This document shows, one piece after another, positions 8,890 through 16,477 of a stretch of DNA of 64,000 nt. The translations under genes were made by a program, and so were the position numbers. A model generated the notes under the pieces. That model did no database searches. It had not been told where the DNA came from and saw only the letters and a program-made list of their open reading frames with translations. The first letter of the stretch is position 1. Every line of letters starts with the position of its first letter. Origin of the DNA: Chitinophaga terrae (ex Kim and Jung 2007) (lineage in GTDB: Bacteria > Bacteroidota > Bacteroidia > Chitinophagales > Chitinophagaceae); the NCBI RefSeq assembly GCF_900107795.1, contig NZ_FNRL01000001.1, positions 244,544 through 308,543 on the forward strand, written 5' to 3'.

Positions 8890-9405
8890 CTATTGGAATT
8901 GTTGCATCCACTGCAGGAAGGGTTCAGGGTAGTCGGTGTCTCCTTTTTCGCTGAAGATGATGAGATTCTTGTTGATGGTAAATCCTACATAGATGATATC
9001 CCTATCGAAATCGATGGCTATTGCCGCTTCATCGTATGTTGATTTTCCGGGCATATATCCCTGGTCGAAAAGAATATGGTTCTGTACTTCGATGGGTGGA
9101 GTTACTTTCAGTCGCTCCATAAATGTTTTCCGGGCTTTGCCTACCAGGGCGTTGAAGCGGGCTTTGAGGGGAGCGGCTTCAAACAGCTGGCATTCGGAAG
9201 GGTATTCGCCTTCGAATTGCTGGAACCTGTTCCAGGAAGCGATGGAGTCGGTCTGAATGTTGTCTGCTGTTGCGATCATGGTGTCTGTTGGTACTGCATT
9301 CTTTTGAATGGTCACAACTCTGGCGGGTCCTGTTGGGGCATTACAAGCAATCAGGCAAACAGTGAACGAGAATAAGGTTGTAACAGGTAACCTTTTGGCA
9401 ATCAT
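8890..9405 (-). CDS. Hypothetical lipoprotein
   Basis: A 171-aa protein not assigned to a family. The N-terminus has a basic start, a hydrophobic stretch and a lipobox-like LIAC, so export and lipid anchoring at Cys21 are probable. The rest is soluble and mixed alpha/beta in character, with a central PPIEVQNHILFDQGYMPGKS region and a beta-rich end (IIYVGFTINKNLIIFS). It converges on tex across the nested inverted repeat. No neighbour suggests a role. Confidence 0.75.
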   Translation of the reverse strand: MIAKRLPVTTLFSFTVCLIACNAPTGPARVVTIQKNAVPTDTMIATADNIQTDSIASWNRFQQFEGEYPSECQLFEAAPLKARFNALVGKARKTFMERLKVTPPIEVQNHILFDQGYMPGKSTYDEAAIAIDFDRDIIYVGFTINKNLIIFSEKGDTDYPEPFLQWMQQFQ

Positions 9406-9516
9406 GGTTAAATTTTTTTGGCCAACATTCTACTGGATCTGTTGACAATCTAATAGTCAGATTTTGTTAGTGGAAGGTTAACAACTTAAATAATAAAAAT
9501 GTTTAAATTATTATGG

Positions 9517-10296
9517 CTACTTTCCTTTGAACACAGGTGGGCGTTTTTCAATAAAAGCCTGCATTCCTTCCTGTTGGTCCTGGGATGCAAAGAGAAGGTA
9601 GAAATTCTTTCTCTCAAAATGCAAACCTTCCTCTAACGTTGTGTCGAACGCCTTCAGTACGGCCTCTTTAGCCAGTTTAACGGCTATGGGGCTTTTCTCG
9701 GCTATTTCGGCGGCTAAGTTAACAGCTTCCTGCAAATATAATTCAACCGGCACAACTTTGTTGATCAATCCTGCCTGCAGGGCTTCGGCGGCGGAGATCA
9801 TGCGGCCTGTAAGCACCATTTCCATGGCGAGGGCTTTGCCTACGGCCCGGGTAAGACGCTGGGTTCCGCCGGCGCCTGGCATAATTCCCAGTTTAATTTC
9901 GGGTTGCCCGAAACGGGTTGTTTCGCTGGCTACTATCATATCGCAAAGCATGGCCAGTTCGCATCCTCCTCCCAGTACAAATCCACTGGTGGCAGCGATA
10001 ACAGGCTTCCTGGTTTTCTTGATGGCGTCCCAGGTGCTGAACTGGTCGATATTCAGCATATCGATGGCGGTTTTATCGGCCATTTGTTTGATGTCGGCCC
10101 CTGCGGCGAAAGCTTTTTCATTCCCGCTGATCACGATCGCTCTCACCGTGTCATCGGCGTCCAGAGCCTTTAATGCGTCCCTTAGTTCGCTCATGAGCTG
10201 GAGATTAAGGGCATTTAGCTCCTTTGGCCGGTTTAGCTGGATATGCGCCACATAGGGGGCAACTTGCTGGTGTATTATAATAAATTGAGGCTGCAT
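9517..10296 (-). CDS. Enoyl-CoA hydratase/isomerase family protein
   Basis: A 259-aa crotonase-fold protein that probably hydrates enoyl-CoA in fatty-acid beta-oxidation or a related pathway. The oxyanion-hole and catalytic segments are intact: FAAGADIKQMA, GGGCELAMLCD (with the first catalytic Glu) and GQPEIKLGIMPGAGG (with the second catalytic Glu), followed by ALAMEMVLTGR. The start at 10296 (MQPQFIIIHQQ) is preferred: an in-frame extension to 10494 adds 66 residues with no family similarity across what should be the divergent promoter region. Length then matches the 255-265 aa norm. Substrate range cannot be read from the sequence. Confidence 0.92.
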   Translation of the reverse strand: MQPQFIIIHQQVAPYVAHIQLNRPKELNALNLQLMSELRDALKALDADDTVRAIVISGNEKAFAAGADIKQMADKTAIDMLNIDQFSTWDAIKKTRKPVIAATSGFVLGGGCELAMLCDMIVASETTRFGQPEIKLGIMPGAGGTQRLTRAVGKALAMEMVLTGRMISAAEALQAGLINKVVPVELYLQEAVNLAAEIAEKSPIAVKLAKEAVLKAFDTTLEEGLHFERKNFYLLFASQDQQEGMQAFIEKRPPVFKGK

Positions 10297-10454
10297 GCCT
10301 AAAGTTACAGAAATATCGCATATACCAGCATCGCGTGAGCGGCGAATACGGGGACTCATTGTAAAACTATACAGCGGGAATAATGCGCCGGCTTTCAGAG
10401 GAACGAATGCAGGTAACAGAAAGCAGGGGGAAACAAACATAACGGTATAAAAAA

Positions 10455-10484
10455 TTTTAATGTAGAAATTGCGTTTTACATTTG
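10455..10484 (+). promoter_or_regulatory. Candidate promoter for the YD-repeat protein
   Basis: TACATTTG at 10477-10484 matches the Bacteroidetes -7 consensus TAnnTTTG. A weak TTTT lies 18 nt upstream (10455-10458) in place of TTTG. The gene starts 31 nt downstream. Confidence 0.38.
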
Positions 10485-10515
10485 TTGCCATCAATTAACA
10501 ACGTTTACATATTCC

Positions 10516-11355
10516 ATGAAGAAAGGGTTTCTATTGGTTTTAACTTCGCTGGCCTTTGCAGTAAAGGGTTTCAGCCAGTATTATTTCCAGGACATTTATA
10601 ACACCCGGCAAACAACGGCTACTATGGCCCTGCTGAAAGAGAATAAGGTCAAAACCCAGAAGGTGCTGACCCTGGATGCCAATATGGAGATGGACAAGGA
10701 TTTCCGTTGCGAGCGGAGTATAAATCCCACTTACCGGCAGATGAAGTCGCAAACCCAGTCGAGCGCCACGGGTTATTCGGCGCTTGTATCCTCCTTTTCG
10801 GCCAAGGGAGAGCTTATAAAGACGGTAGACAGTTCGGAAGCCAGTATTACAACTACCCAATACCGGTATGACGGGAAGGGGCATTTGGTGAATGTAAGCA
10901 GTATTTCTATTGCCCGCAGCAACCGGATGCGGTTTGATGAAAGCCGGAGTTATGCTTATGATACCAGTGGTCGTTTATTGCAGATGGTGCAGAAAAAGGG
11001 GGGAGCGTTGGATTCGGCATTGGTAGTGTTTAAGACGGATAGTGCAGGCAATGTGATAGAAGAATTTGAGAAAAAAACGGGGAAACGTACGTTTTATAAT
11101 TATGATAAAGAGGGGCGGTTAACAGATGTATACAGGTATCATGCGGCGAAGAAGCGGATGTTGCCTGATTATATTTTTGAGTATACGTCGTCAGGTCAGT
11201 TATCGAAGATGACTACCGTTAACGCACAAACGTCGAGCTATACGATCTGGGAATATGAGTATGAGTCTAATGGGTTGCCGTCGAAGGAAACCTGTTATGG
11301 TAAAGGGAAGGAGTTGTTGGGTTTGGTGAAATACAGCTATGAAATGCAGCCTTAA
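10516..11355 (+). CDS. Secreted YD-repeat-like protein
   Basis: A 279-aa protein with a cleavable signal peptide (MKKGFLLVLTSLAFAVKGFSQ). The mature part has several degenerate YD/RHS-type units, seen as YRYDGKGHLVNVS, YAYDTSGRLLQMV, YNYDKEGRLTDVY and FEYTSSGQLSKMT, spaced at roughly 20-40 residues. Such units form beta-strand surface structures; no toxin tip or catalytic domain is present. The function is unknown. It lies just upstream of the tRNA pair with no sign of co-transcription. Confidence 0.75.
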   Translation: MKKGFLLVLTSLAFAVKGFSQYYFQDIYNTRQTTATMALLKENKVKTQKVLTLDANMEMDKDFRCERSINPTYRQMKSQTQSSATGYSALVSSFSAKGELIKTVDSSEASITTTQYRYDGKGHLVNVSSISIARSNRMRFDESRSYAYDTSGRLLQMVQKKGGALDSALVVFKTDSAGNVIEEFEKKTGKRTFYNYDKEGRLTDVYRYHAAKKRMLPDYIFEYTSSGQLSKMTTVNAQTSSYTIWEYEYESNGLPSKETCYGKGKELLGLVKYSYEMQP

Positions 11356-11410
11356 ATACAGGGTAAAAAAAGTTGATGGATAAAATATTTTGAATCAACG
11401 TCAAAAAAAT

Positions 11411-11440
11411 TTTGTGAGTTCAAAAAGATTGCTATCTTTG
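11411..11440 (+). promoter_or_regulatory. Promoter of the tRNA-Gly/tRNA-Leu unit
   Basis: TTTG at 11411-11414, an 18-nt spacer and TATCTTTG at 11433-11440 form a near-ideal Bacteroidetes sigma-ABfr promoter. It lies 40 nt upstream of tRNA-Gly, a normal distance for a stable-RNA promoter. Confidence 0.6.
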
Positions 11441-11480
11441 CAATCCCAACGAAAAACGAAGGGGATTAGTTCTTAGAAAA

Positions 11481-11553
<73 letters not shown>

Positions 11554-11568
11554 CGAAATTTCTCACAA

Positions 11569-11654
11569 ACCCTGGTGGTGGAATTGGTAGACACGCGGGA
11601 CTTAAAATCCCGTTCGCAGCAATGCGAGTGTGGGTTCAACTCCCATCTGGGGTA
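11569..11654 (+). tRNA. tRNA-Leu (anticodon TAA)
   Basis: An 86-nt class II tRNA. It has the D-loop AATTGGTAGAC, anticodon loop CTTAAAA (anticodon TAA), a long variable arm (CGCAGCAATGCG) and T-arm loop TTCAACT. The acceptor stem ACCCTGG pairs with CTGGGGT, with two wobble pairs. Its last 17 nt plus one base are duplicated at 24676-24693, marking it as the attachment gene of the island. The two wobbles may reflect replacement of the original 3' end by the element's copy. Confidence 0.93.
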
Positions 11655-11655
11655 C
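11638..11655 (+). repeat. attL: 3' end of tRNA-Leu
   Basis: AACTCCCATCTGGGGTAC, running from the T-loop to one base past the tRNA 3' end. The identical 18 nt occur once more at 24676-24693. It is the left boundary of the island. Confidence 0.85.
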
Positions 11656-11682
11656 AACTCGGGATTTTTCCCGAACAAGTTA

Positions 11683-11716
11683 AGGGCTCATCGATTTCGA
11701 TGAGCCCTATTTTTTT
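11683..11716 (+). terminator. Terminator after tRNA-Leu, within the island
   Basis: A perfect 12-bp stem (AGGGCTCATCGA / TCGATGAGCCCT, two-base loop) is followed by ATTTTTTT. A smaller TCGGGA/TCCCGA hairpin precedes it. It is read as the terminator of the tRNA unit, although on the minus strand the same bases encode the GLIEIDEP end of the recombinase remnant. The ancestral tRNA terminator appears to be the one displaced to 24724-24757. Confidence 0.7.
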
Positions 11717-12198
11717 GGCTTTCAATGCGTTAGATTGTAATGCCGGGTGTACATTTTTGGTTCGATAGCGCCCTCCTGAATAAATGAGATTACCGTCGAA
11801 CCCTACACGTAATAATTTTTGTCGGCTTTGCGGTGATGCACTATCAAAGAAGGATCTTAAGTTATTCATTCTCGGTAAAACCTTACTTAAACGATTCCAT
11901 TTCACTTGCAGGCTCCCTGTTCTCAAATTATTCAGCTCCTCGTCCAGTACTCCTAATTGTTGAAATAATTTCACCCTCCACTTCTTAAAAGTATTGCTGT
12001 CAATCTCTTCATTTATCAACCTTTCTTCTAATTTATCTAGCTTCGCCTCAATTTCACTTTTTTGTTTGGCGCGGGTTTGATAAACTTTCTCGCTCTCCTT
12101 CATGGTTTCACGTATCATTTCTTTCGAGCGCTTATTTATATAGTCAAGTTGATTTTGGTCAAGAGACAGTTGAATAGTCCTAAAATAGGATGACAATA

Positions 12199-13149
12199 TT
12201 AAGAATAAATCTCGGTTGCCTTTTGTGACCGAGATTTTGTTTTATAGACATTATCTGGCGTCTTCATGTTTAGCGCCAAATGAGGCCTTTTGTGATTGTA
12301 TAAATCTATACTTTCCTTTACCAGTATTCTGGCATGTTCCTTTGTTCTAAGTGTACCATCCATACCAAATTCCTCTTTGATTGTACGGTTCATTCTTTCT
12401 GCCAATGCATTTTCGTATGGATCGCCATTCTCAGTCATACTAAGACTAATATTATTATCGACAGCCATTGCAACATAATCTTTGCTACAATACTGTAGAC
12501 CTCTGTCGGAATGATGGATAGTAGCTACCGATGGGGAATACCGCTGCTTGGTTGCCATTTTGAATGCTTCAATCATGCTTTCCGTTCCCATGTTATCTGC
12601 AATAGCATACCCCATGATTCGTCTGCTGTACATATCTGTAACCATATTAAGGTAACAATTACCTTCTCTGGTTTTTAAATAGGTGATATCACTTACCCAA
12701 ACCTGATCAGGGTATGTAATCTCTAAATCCTTGATAAGATTTGGCCATTTTCTTAGCCAATGCTTACTCATAGTCGTTGTAGTATATCTACGCCTGGGTT
12801 TTATTAGCAGATCATGCTCTGCCATTAATGTAAATAATTTATCTCTCCCAAACCTGAGCCTCAATCTATCTAGATCTGCTTTGATCAGATAATAGATTTT
12901 ACGAGTACCTAATCTAGGTAGGAGCTTCCTTTCTCTATCCACTAACTCTTTGACCGCCTGCATTTTTTTTATTTCATCTGATTGGGTCTTCTGCTGTTTA
13001 TAGACATGTTGTCGACTATAGCCCAATACTGAAGCGACTAGGCGGACGGAGTATCCTCTTCCCCCTGTTGGCTTTCGGAAGCTTTCTGCGACAGGGGTAA
13101 GTACTTTTTTTTCTGATATCTGTTGATAACATATCATCTGCGATATCAA
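12199..13149 (-). CDS. IS3-family transposase OrfB
   Basis: A 316-aa DDE-type integrase-core transposase. The N-terminal HTH_21-like region (RLGTRKIYYLIKADLDRL) is followed by the rve core with the three catalytic acids in QVWVSDITYLKT, IHHSDRGLQYCS and NALAERMNRTIKEEF. It overlaps orfA by 134 nt. Across an A8 run (13111-13118) orfB lies in the +1 frame relative to orfA; with seven A residues the two would be one continuous reading frame (..DIRKK/VLTPVAESF..). Expression therefore needs slippage, or the run has lengthened and inactivated the element. Confidence 0.9.
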   Translation of the reverse strand: MISQMICYQQISEKKVLTPVAESFRKPTGGRGYSVRLVASVLGYSRQHVYKQQKTQSDEIKKMQAVKELVDRERKLLPRLGTRKIYYLIKADLDRLRLRFGRDKLFTLMAEHDLLIKPRRRYTTTTMSKHWLRKWPNLIKDLEITYPDQVWVSDITYLKTREGNCYLNMVTDMYSRRIMGYAIADNMGTESMIEAFKMATKQRYSPSVATIHHSDRGLQYCSKDYVAMAVDNNISLSMTENGDPYENALAERMNRTIKEEFGMDGTLRTKEHARILVKESIDLYNHKRPHLALNMKTPDNVYKTKSRSQKATEIYS

Positions 13150-13456
13150 TTGCTCGATTTAAAATCTCTTTTTCGGCTTCCAGCCGCTGAATTCTCTTTT
13201 CCAGTTCTCGAATCTGTTTATTAGGAGTTGGTTTGCCCATTTTCTTTTTTGGACTCCAATCTAAGCTACCATGCTTTCTTAACCAAATCAAAATCGTTGA
13301 GTTTCCCTGAATCCCATATTTCCTTTGCGCCTGATCCTGGTTTAGTAACCCTTTTTCTACTTCATTTACCACCTGTAGTTTAAATGCTAAACTGTAGTCT
13401 TTTTGAGACCTCTTTACATAACTGCTAACGTTGCTGTTTTCCATAGTTTGATACAT
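13016..13456 (-). CDS. IS3-family transposase OrfA
   Basis: A 146-aa protein with an N-terminal helix-turn-helix (YSLAFKLQVVNEVEKGLLNQ) and a leucine-zipper-like coiled coil (NKQIRELEKRIQRLEAEKEI), the standard DNA-binding subunit of IS3 elements. After the DIRKK codons at the A8 run its own frame continues with a non-conserved tail (about residues 115-146). The start could be M1 or the ATG four codons on. Confidence 0.88.
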   Translation of the reverse strand: MYQTMENSNVSSYVKRSQKDYSLAFKLQVVNEVEKGLLNQDQAQRKYGIQGNSTILIWLRKHGSLDWSPKKKMGKPTPNKQIRELEKRIQRLEAEKEILNRAIDIADDMLSTDIRKKSTYPCRRKLPKANRGKRILRPPSRFSIGL

Positions 13457-13479
13457 TTTGTGTCAACCTATTTCAGGAC

Positions 13480-13981
13480 GAGGCATTGTCTACTATCAAA
13501 AAGACTTGAGTTTGAAATACATTTTAAATTTTCTTAAAGTATGGCCAACTCAAATTTTCTCCATTTCTCCTAGTGTATTTTGCTAAAAAAATAGAACTTG
13601 ATTTCTTTTTAATGGGAACAGTGAACTTTTTTATTCAGTTTGCAAGAAATAGCAATATACTTCACTACCTAACTTTTATACCATACTTTTCCGAACGTAA
13701 TTTCTCCGGAAAGAAAGTCTTTACTGTTTTCTAGATTGTAAGTAAAGCCGTGGGCGAATAAATATTGGATAAGATAAAAAAAATCTGATTACAGAATTTG
13801 AAAACGAATCCTACTTGATAGATTGATATGCGATAATCATAAAAAGAATCTTATCTAGTTGCCTATCAGATAATCTTTTGTCGAAAATTTTCAGCATTTG
13901 GTAGAAATGGGGAGGGAAACTATTTTTTTTTGAAGTAGAATGCAGAACTGTTTCAAAAAACTCCAAATTCTTCAGGCAATA
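13480..13981. other. AT-rich gap without a recognisable gene
   Basis: About 500 bp between the IS end and the RiPP promoter. It is strongly AT-rich. The only protein-like stretch is a 39-codon open segment on the minus strand (13669-13788; ending GEITFGKVWYKS) with no start codon, possibly a gene remnant. No repeats or RNA genes were recognised. Confidence 0.5.
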
Positions 13982-14011
13982 TTGACAAAATAACCCAATT
14001 GTGTATTTTTT
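13982..14011 (+). promoter_or_regulatory. Candidate promoter of the RiPP precursor
   Basis: TTG at 13982-13984, a 19-nt spacer and TATTTTTT from 14004 fit the Bacteroidetes TTTG-N19-TAnnTTTG layout. The precursor ATG follows at 14038. Confidence 0.42.
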
Positions 14012-14037
14012 TCTTTAATAACTTAAATCCAAATTGT

Positions 14038-14181
14038 ATGAAATTTGAAAATTTGAATTCAAAAATCTTCAAGCCCCTGAAAAAAGAACAATTGATTGCT
14101 ATCAAAGGTGGCACCGATTCTTTCACAAGAACTGTGAGCCAAAAAACAAAAAAAGAAGATAGCTCCAGAGAAGCGGATTGA
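14038..14181 (+). CDS. GG-leader RiPP precursor of the grasp-with-spasm cluster
   Basis: A 47-aa peptide starting MKFENLNSKIF, with a leader ending LKKEQLIAIKGG (Gly24-Gly25), the double-glycine leader of Bacteroidetes peptide precursors. The predicted 22-residue core starts TDSFTRTVSQ and is rich in Ser/Thr, Lys and Asp/Glu, the side chains joined by ATP-grasp ligases in graspetides; it has no Cys. It is followed by an ATP-grasp enzyme, a SPASM maturase and a C39 exporter able to cut after GG. An in-frame ATG 13 codons upstream lies over the predicted transcription start and is unlikely. The product and its activity are unknown. Confidence 0.75.
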   Translation: MKFENLNSKIFKPLKKEQLIAIKGGTDSFTRTVSQKTKKEDSSREAD

Positions 14182-14194
14182 TTTAATTATGCCT

Positions 14195-14241
14195 TTGGGA
14201 GCTGTTCAGGAACAATTCCGGGGACAGCTCCCAATTTGTTT
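14195..14241 (+). terminator. Attenuating hairpin between precursor and maturation genes
   Basis: An 11-bp perfect stem (TTGGGAGCTGT at 14195-14205 / ACAGCTCCCAA at 14224-14234, 18-nt loop) is followed by TTTGTTTTA. It begins 14 nt after the precursor stop. Partial termination here would give more precursor transcript than enzyme transcript, as is common in RiPP operons. Confidence 0.6.
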
Positions 14242-14314
14242 TACTAAACAATACAAGAACTAAACAAAACTCCAAGCATCTGTCCCATTGGGGCATATGA
14301 GCAAAACTTTTTAA

Positions 14315-15247
14315 ATGAAGAAGCTGCTACTGATTGTATACATATGGATGTCATCTACATGCACAGGTCAAACTCCCGAAGGATATTATATGTTGAAAAA
14401 AGCAGATTCGCTGTTCGGCCAAAAAGAATACCAACAGGCATCCGTGATCTACACTACAATCATTAATTCTCAACTTTGGAAAATAAGTACAAACGACTAT
14501 TATAACCTTTGTAAGGCTTTCGCGTTATCTGGCAATCAGGAATCCGCCTTCTCCTCACTAGAGATTTTAACCACAAAAATGAAGTATTCCGATTTGGAAC
14601 AACTTTCACATGACAACACCTTTTCGCAGATGCACAAAGATTCCAGATGGAAGGGGATACTCAAAGTCGTATCAGAAAATAAGTTGATGGCTCAAAAGAA
14701 AAAAAACATAAAACTAGAAAAAATATTGGTTCAGGTTTTTGACGAGGATCAAAAGTCTAGAGAAAACTACCTCAACATAGCAAAATCTAAGGGTTTTGAC
14801 TCACCGGAGGCAGACTCTGTTGGCAAACTCTTAGACAAAGTGGATAGTATCAATTTGATTAAGGTTGAAAATATTCTTGATAATTATGGATGGTTGGGAA
14901 AAGAAGTGGTATCTGAAAAGGGCACCAACGCTTTATGGCTTATAATTGATCATGCTGAGCCTGCTGTTCAAAAAAGGTATATCGGAGTAATGAGGCAAGC
15001 TATTGAAGAAGGAAGATTGGAGGGAAAATACCTTGCCCTTGTTGAAGATAGAATTGCTCTTGATAGCGGACAAGAACAAATTTATGGGACGCAGTACATA
15101 TTAAATGAAAAAAGCAATCTTAACGAGTTACTACCTGTTATGGATATAGAGCAAATTGATGTCAGAAGGGCAAAAGTGGGATTAACACCCCTAAGGGAAT
15201 ACTTAAAAGAAAACCAAATCGCCATTTATCCTAAAACTTACCGATGA
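14315..15247 (+). CDS. Exported TPR/DUF6624 protein of the RiPP operon
   Basis: A 310-aa protein with an N-terminal signal peptide (MKKLLLIVYIWMSSTCTGQ), a TPR-like region at about 25-110 (KADSLFGQKEYQQASVIYTTI) and a C-terminal DUF6624-like region (about 185-300) with VQKRYIGVMRQAIEEG, LALVEDRIAL and IYGTQY. It overlaps the ATP-grasp gene by 4 nt (ATGA), so it belongs to the operon. An extracytoplasmic role such as immunity, reception or handling of the exported peptide is possible but is inferred from context only. Confidence 0.7.
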   Translation: MKKLLLIVYIWMSSTCTGQTPEGYYMLKKADSLFGQKEYQQASVIYTTIINSQLWKISTNDYYNLCKAFALSGNQESAFSSLEILTTKMKYSDLEQLSHDNTFSQMHKDSRWKGILKVVSENKLMAQKKKNIKLEKILVQVFDEDQKSRENYLNIAKSKGFDSPEADSVGKLLDKVDSINLIKVENILDNYGWLGKEVVSEKGTNALWLIIDHAEPAVQKRYIGVMRQAIEEGRLEGKYLALVEDRIALDSGQEQIYGTQYILNEKSNLNELLPVMDIEQIDVRRAKVGLTPLREYLKENQIAIYPKTYR

Positions 15248-16251
15248 TTTTGATTCTAAGCAGGGGAAAGTCCGAAACGACCACTGATCTCGTTATTGAT
15301 TGGATAATGCGACTAGGGGGAAACTATATCCGAGTGAATGGAGATGATATTTCCGAAAAAGACAACCCTTATGGAATAAATATAAATAATGAATTCTCAA
15401 AGTTTAATATTTCTGGAAAGGGGATTGATTATGATAGTTTGACAAGCGATGATAAAATAAACATTGTTTGGTATCGAAAGTGGATCATACCTTATGGCCA
15501 CGAATATTTGAAATTCATCGGAGATGGCGACTTTGCAGCAAAGCTACAATTTCATCTTAGTGGAGAAGCCAATGGTGCAAGCTATGGATTGTACAGTCAA
15601 TTCCTTAATGCAAAATGGGTTGATCATCCATTAGTAATCCGAAGTTTGCAGAAGCCAATCGTATTAAAGATAGCAAATGAACTCGGACTAAATGTTCCAG
15701 CAACCTTAATTACTAATAACATTAAAGATTTAAAAAGTTTTCTAACGTTGCATAACAGAATAGTTACCAAGTGTATCACAGACGGCATATTCCTCACTGT
15801 AAATGGTATAGACTATGGGATGTACACGAAGGAGATTACATGGTTAGAAATAGAGAAATTAAAGACTGAATATTTTTACCCCTCCCTTTTTCAGGAACTA
15901 TTGGATAAAATGTACGAATTGAGAGTCTTTTATCTCAATGGGAATATTTACTCCATGGCAATCTTTTCACAAAATGATCCTCAAACAACAATTGATTTCA
16001 GGAAATACAATCTGCGAAAACCGAATAGATATGTTCCCTATAAACTTCCGGTGGATATTGAACAAAAACTATGCTTGTTGATGAAAAAACTGAATCTTAA
16101 GTGTGGCTCGATAGATATTGTCAGAAAGAAGGACGGAGAATACTACTTCCTTGAAATAAATCCTCTGGGACAATTTGGTATGGTATCAGGTCCATGTAAT
16201 TACTATTTGGAAAAAGAAGTAGCAAAATATTTGATAAAAAATGATAAATGA
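15244..16251 (+). CDS. gwsG: Grasp-with-spasm ATP-grasp peptide ligase (GwsG-like)
   Basis: A 335-aa ATP-grasp enzyme that probably forms ester or amide links between acidic and Ser/Thr or Lys side chains of the precursor. The N-terminal part (MILILSRGKSETTTDLVIDWI, WYRKW) and the C-terminal ATP-grasp core with YELRVFYLNGNIYSMAIFS, CGSIDIVRKKDGEYYFLEINPLGQFG match the peptide-maturing ATP-grasp family of grasp-with-spasm systems. Acidic metal ligands in the final LEINP motif are present. It overlaps both neighbours by a few bases, showing tight co-translation. Length agrees with the family. Confidence 0.88.
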   Translation: MILILSRGKSETTTDLVIDWIMRLGGNYIRVNGDDISEKDNPYGININNEFSKFNISGKGIDYDSLTSDDKINIVWYRKWIIPYGHEYLKFIGDGDFAAKLQFHLSGEANGASYGLYSQFLNAKWVDHPLVIRSLQKPIVLKIANELGLNVPATLITNNIKDLKSFLTLHNRIVTKCITDGIFLTVNGIDYGMYTKEITWLEIEKLKTEYFYPSLFQELLDKMYELRVFYLNGNIYSMAIFSQNDPQTTIDFRKYNLRKPNRYVPYKLPVDIEQKLCLLMKKLNLKCGSIDIVRKKDGEYYFLEINPLGQFGMVSGPCNYYLEKEVAKYLIKNDK

Positions 16252-16462
16252 AGTAAAATCAAGACTTAAACATGAAATTCCTTTGACTGAATTTCTGCCG
16301 GAGATGAAGATTCCCCTTAACTATCACTATTTCGATGCTTTTGATGCAAATAGCATTGACGATGATGATCTTGTAGAATGGCGAGAACTGGACACCGACT
16401 TTGCTAGAGCAGAGGTAATACTCGCCTCTCAGTTCTATAAGCAGATTTCAAAACTTCATTGA
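16241..16462 (+). CDS. Uncharacterised 73-aa protein of the RiPP operon
   Basis: A small acidic protein (MINEVKSRLKHEIPLTEFLP...) that overlaps the ATP-grasp stop by 11 nt and is followed 15 nt later by the SPASM gene. It has no GG leader, no signal peptide and no membrane segment; the centre is rich in aromatic and acidic residues (YHYFDAFDANSIDDDDL) and the end is helical. The tight coupling argues it is a real gene, perhaps an accessory or scaffold protein for the two maturases. I do not recognise a family. Confidence 0.65.
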   Translation: MINEVKSRLKHEIPLTEFLPEMKIPLNYHYFDAFDANSIDDDDLVEWRELDTDFARAEVILASQFYKQISKLH

Positions 16463-16477
16463 TATTAAATTTATGCC

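Larger units (their letters stand above)
11636..12176 (-). pseudogene. Serine recombinase, C-terminal remnant
   Basis: About 180 residues of the C-terminal part of a large serine recombinase remain. A charged coiled-coil (ETMKESEKVYQTRAKQKSEI..., LDKLEERLINEEIDSNTFKKW) is followed by a beta-rich end (LLRVGFDGNLIYSGGRYRT, KKIGLIEIDEP) typical of this family. The catalytic N-terminus and zinc ribbon are missing: the IS3 inverted repeat cuts the frame at 12176 and no recombinase coding resumes beyond 13479. The 3' end runs into tRNA-Leu; the stop codon TGA at 11636-11638 overlaps the first base of the 18-bp att repeat. It was probably the integrase of the island. Confidence 0.75.
12177..13479 (-). 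mobile_element. IS3-family insertion sequence, copy A
   Basis: About 1.3 kb bounded by imperfect inverted repeats. Read inward, the left end is GTCCTAAAATAGGATGACAA and the right end (minus strand) is GTCCTGAAATAGGTTGACAC. It contains overlapping orfA and orfB on the minus strand. No matching target-site duplication is seen (TGAATA to the left, GAGGC to the right), in line with loss of the 5' part of the interrupted recombinase. Confidence 0.8.

Noticed and set aside
10297..10494. 66-residue N-terminal extension of the enoyl-CoA hydratase
   Set aside because: It lies in the divergent intergenic region, contains a chance hydrophobic stretch and is not part of the family; the start at 10296 gives the normal length.
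13669..13788. 39-codon open stretch on the minus strand with protein-like sequence (ending GEITFGKVWYKS)
   Set aside because: No start codon, a stop directly upstream and no family recognised; at most a remnant, so it is only mentioned in the gap entry.
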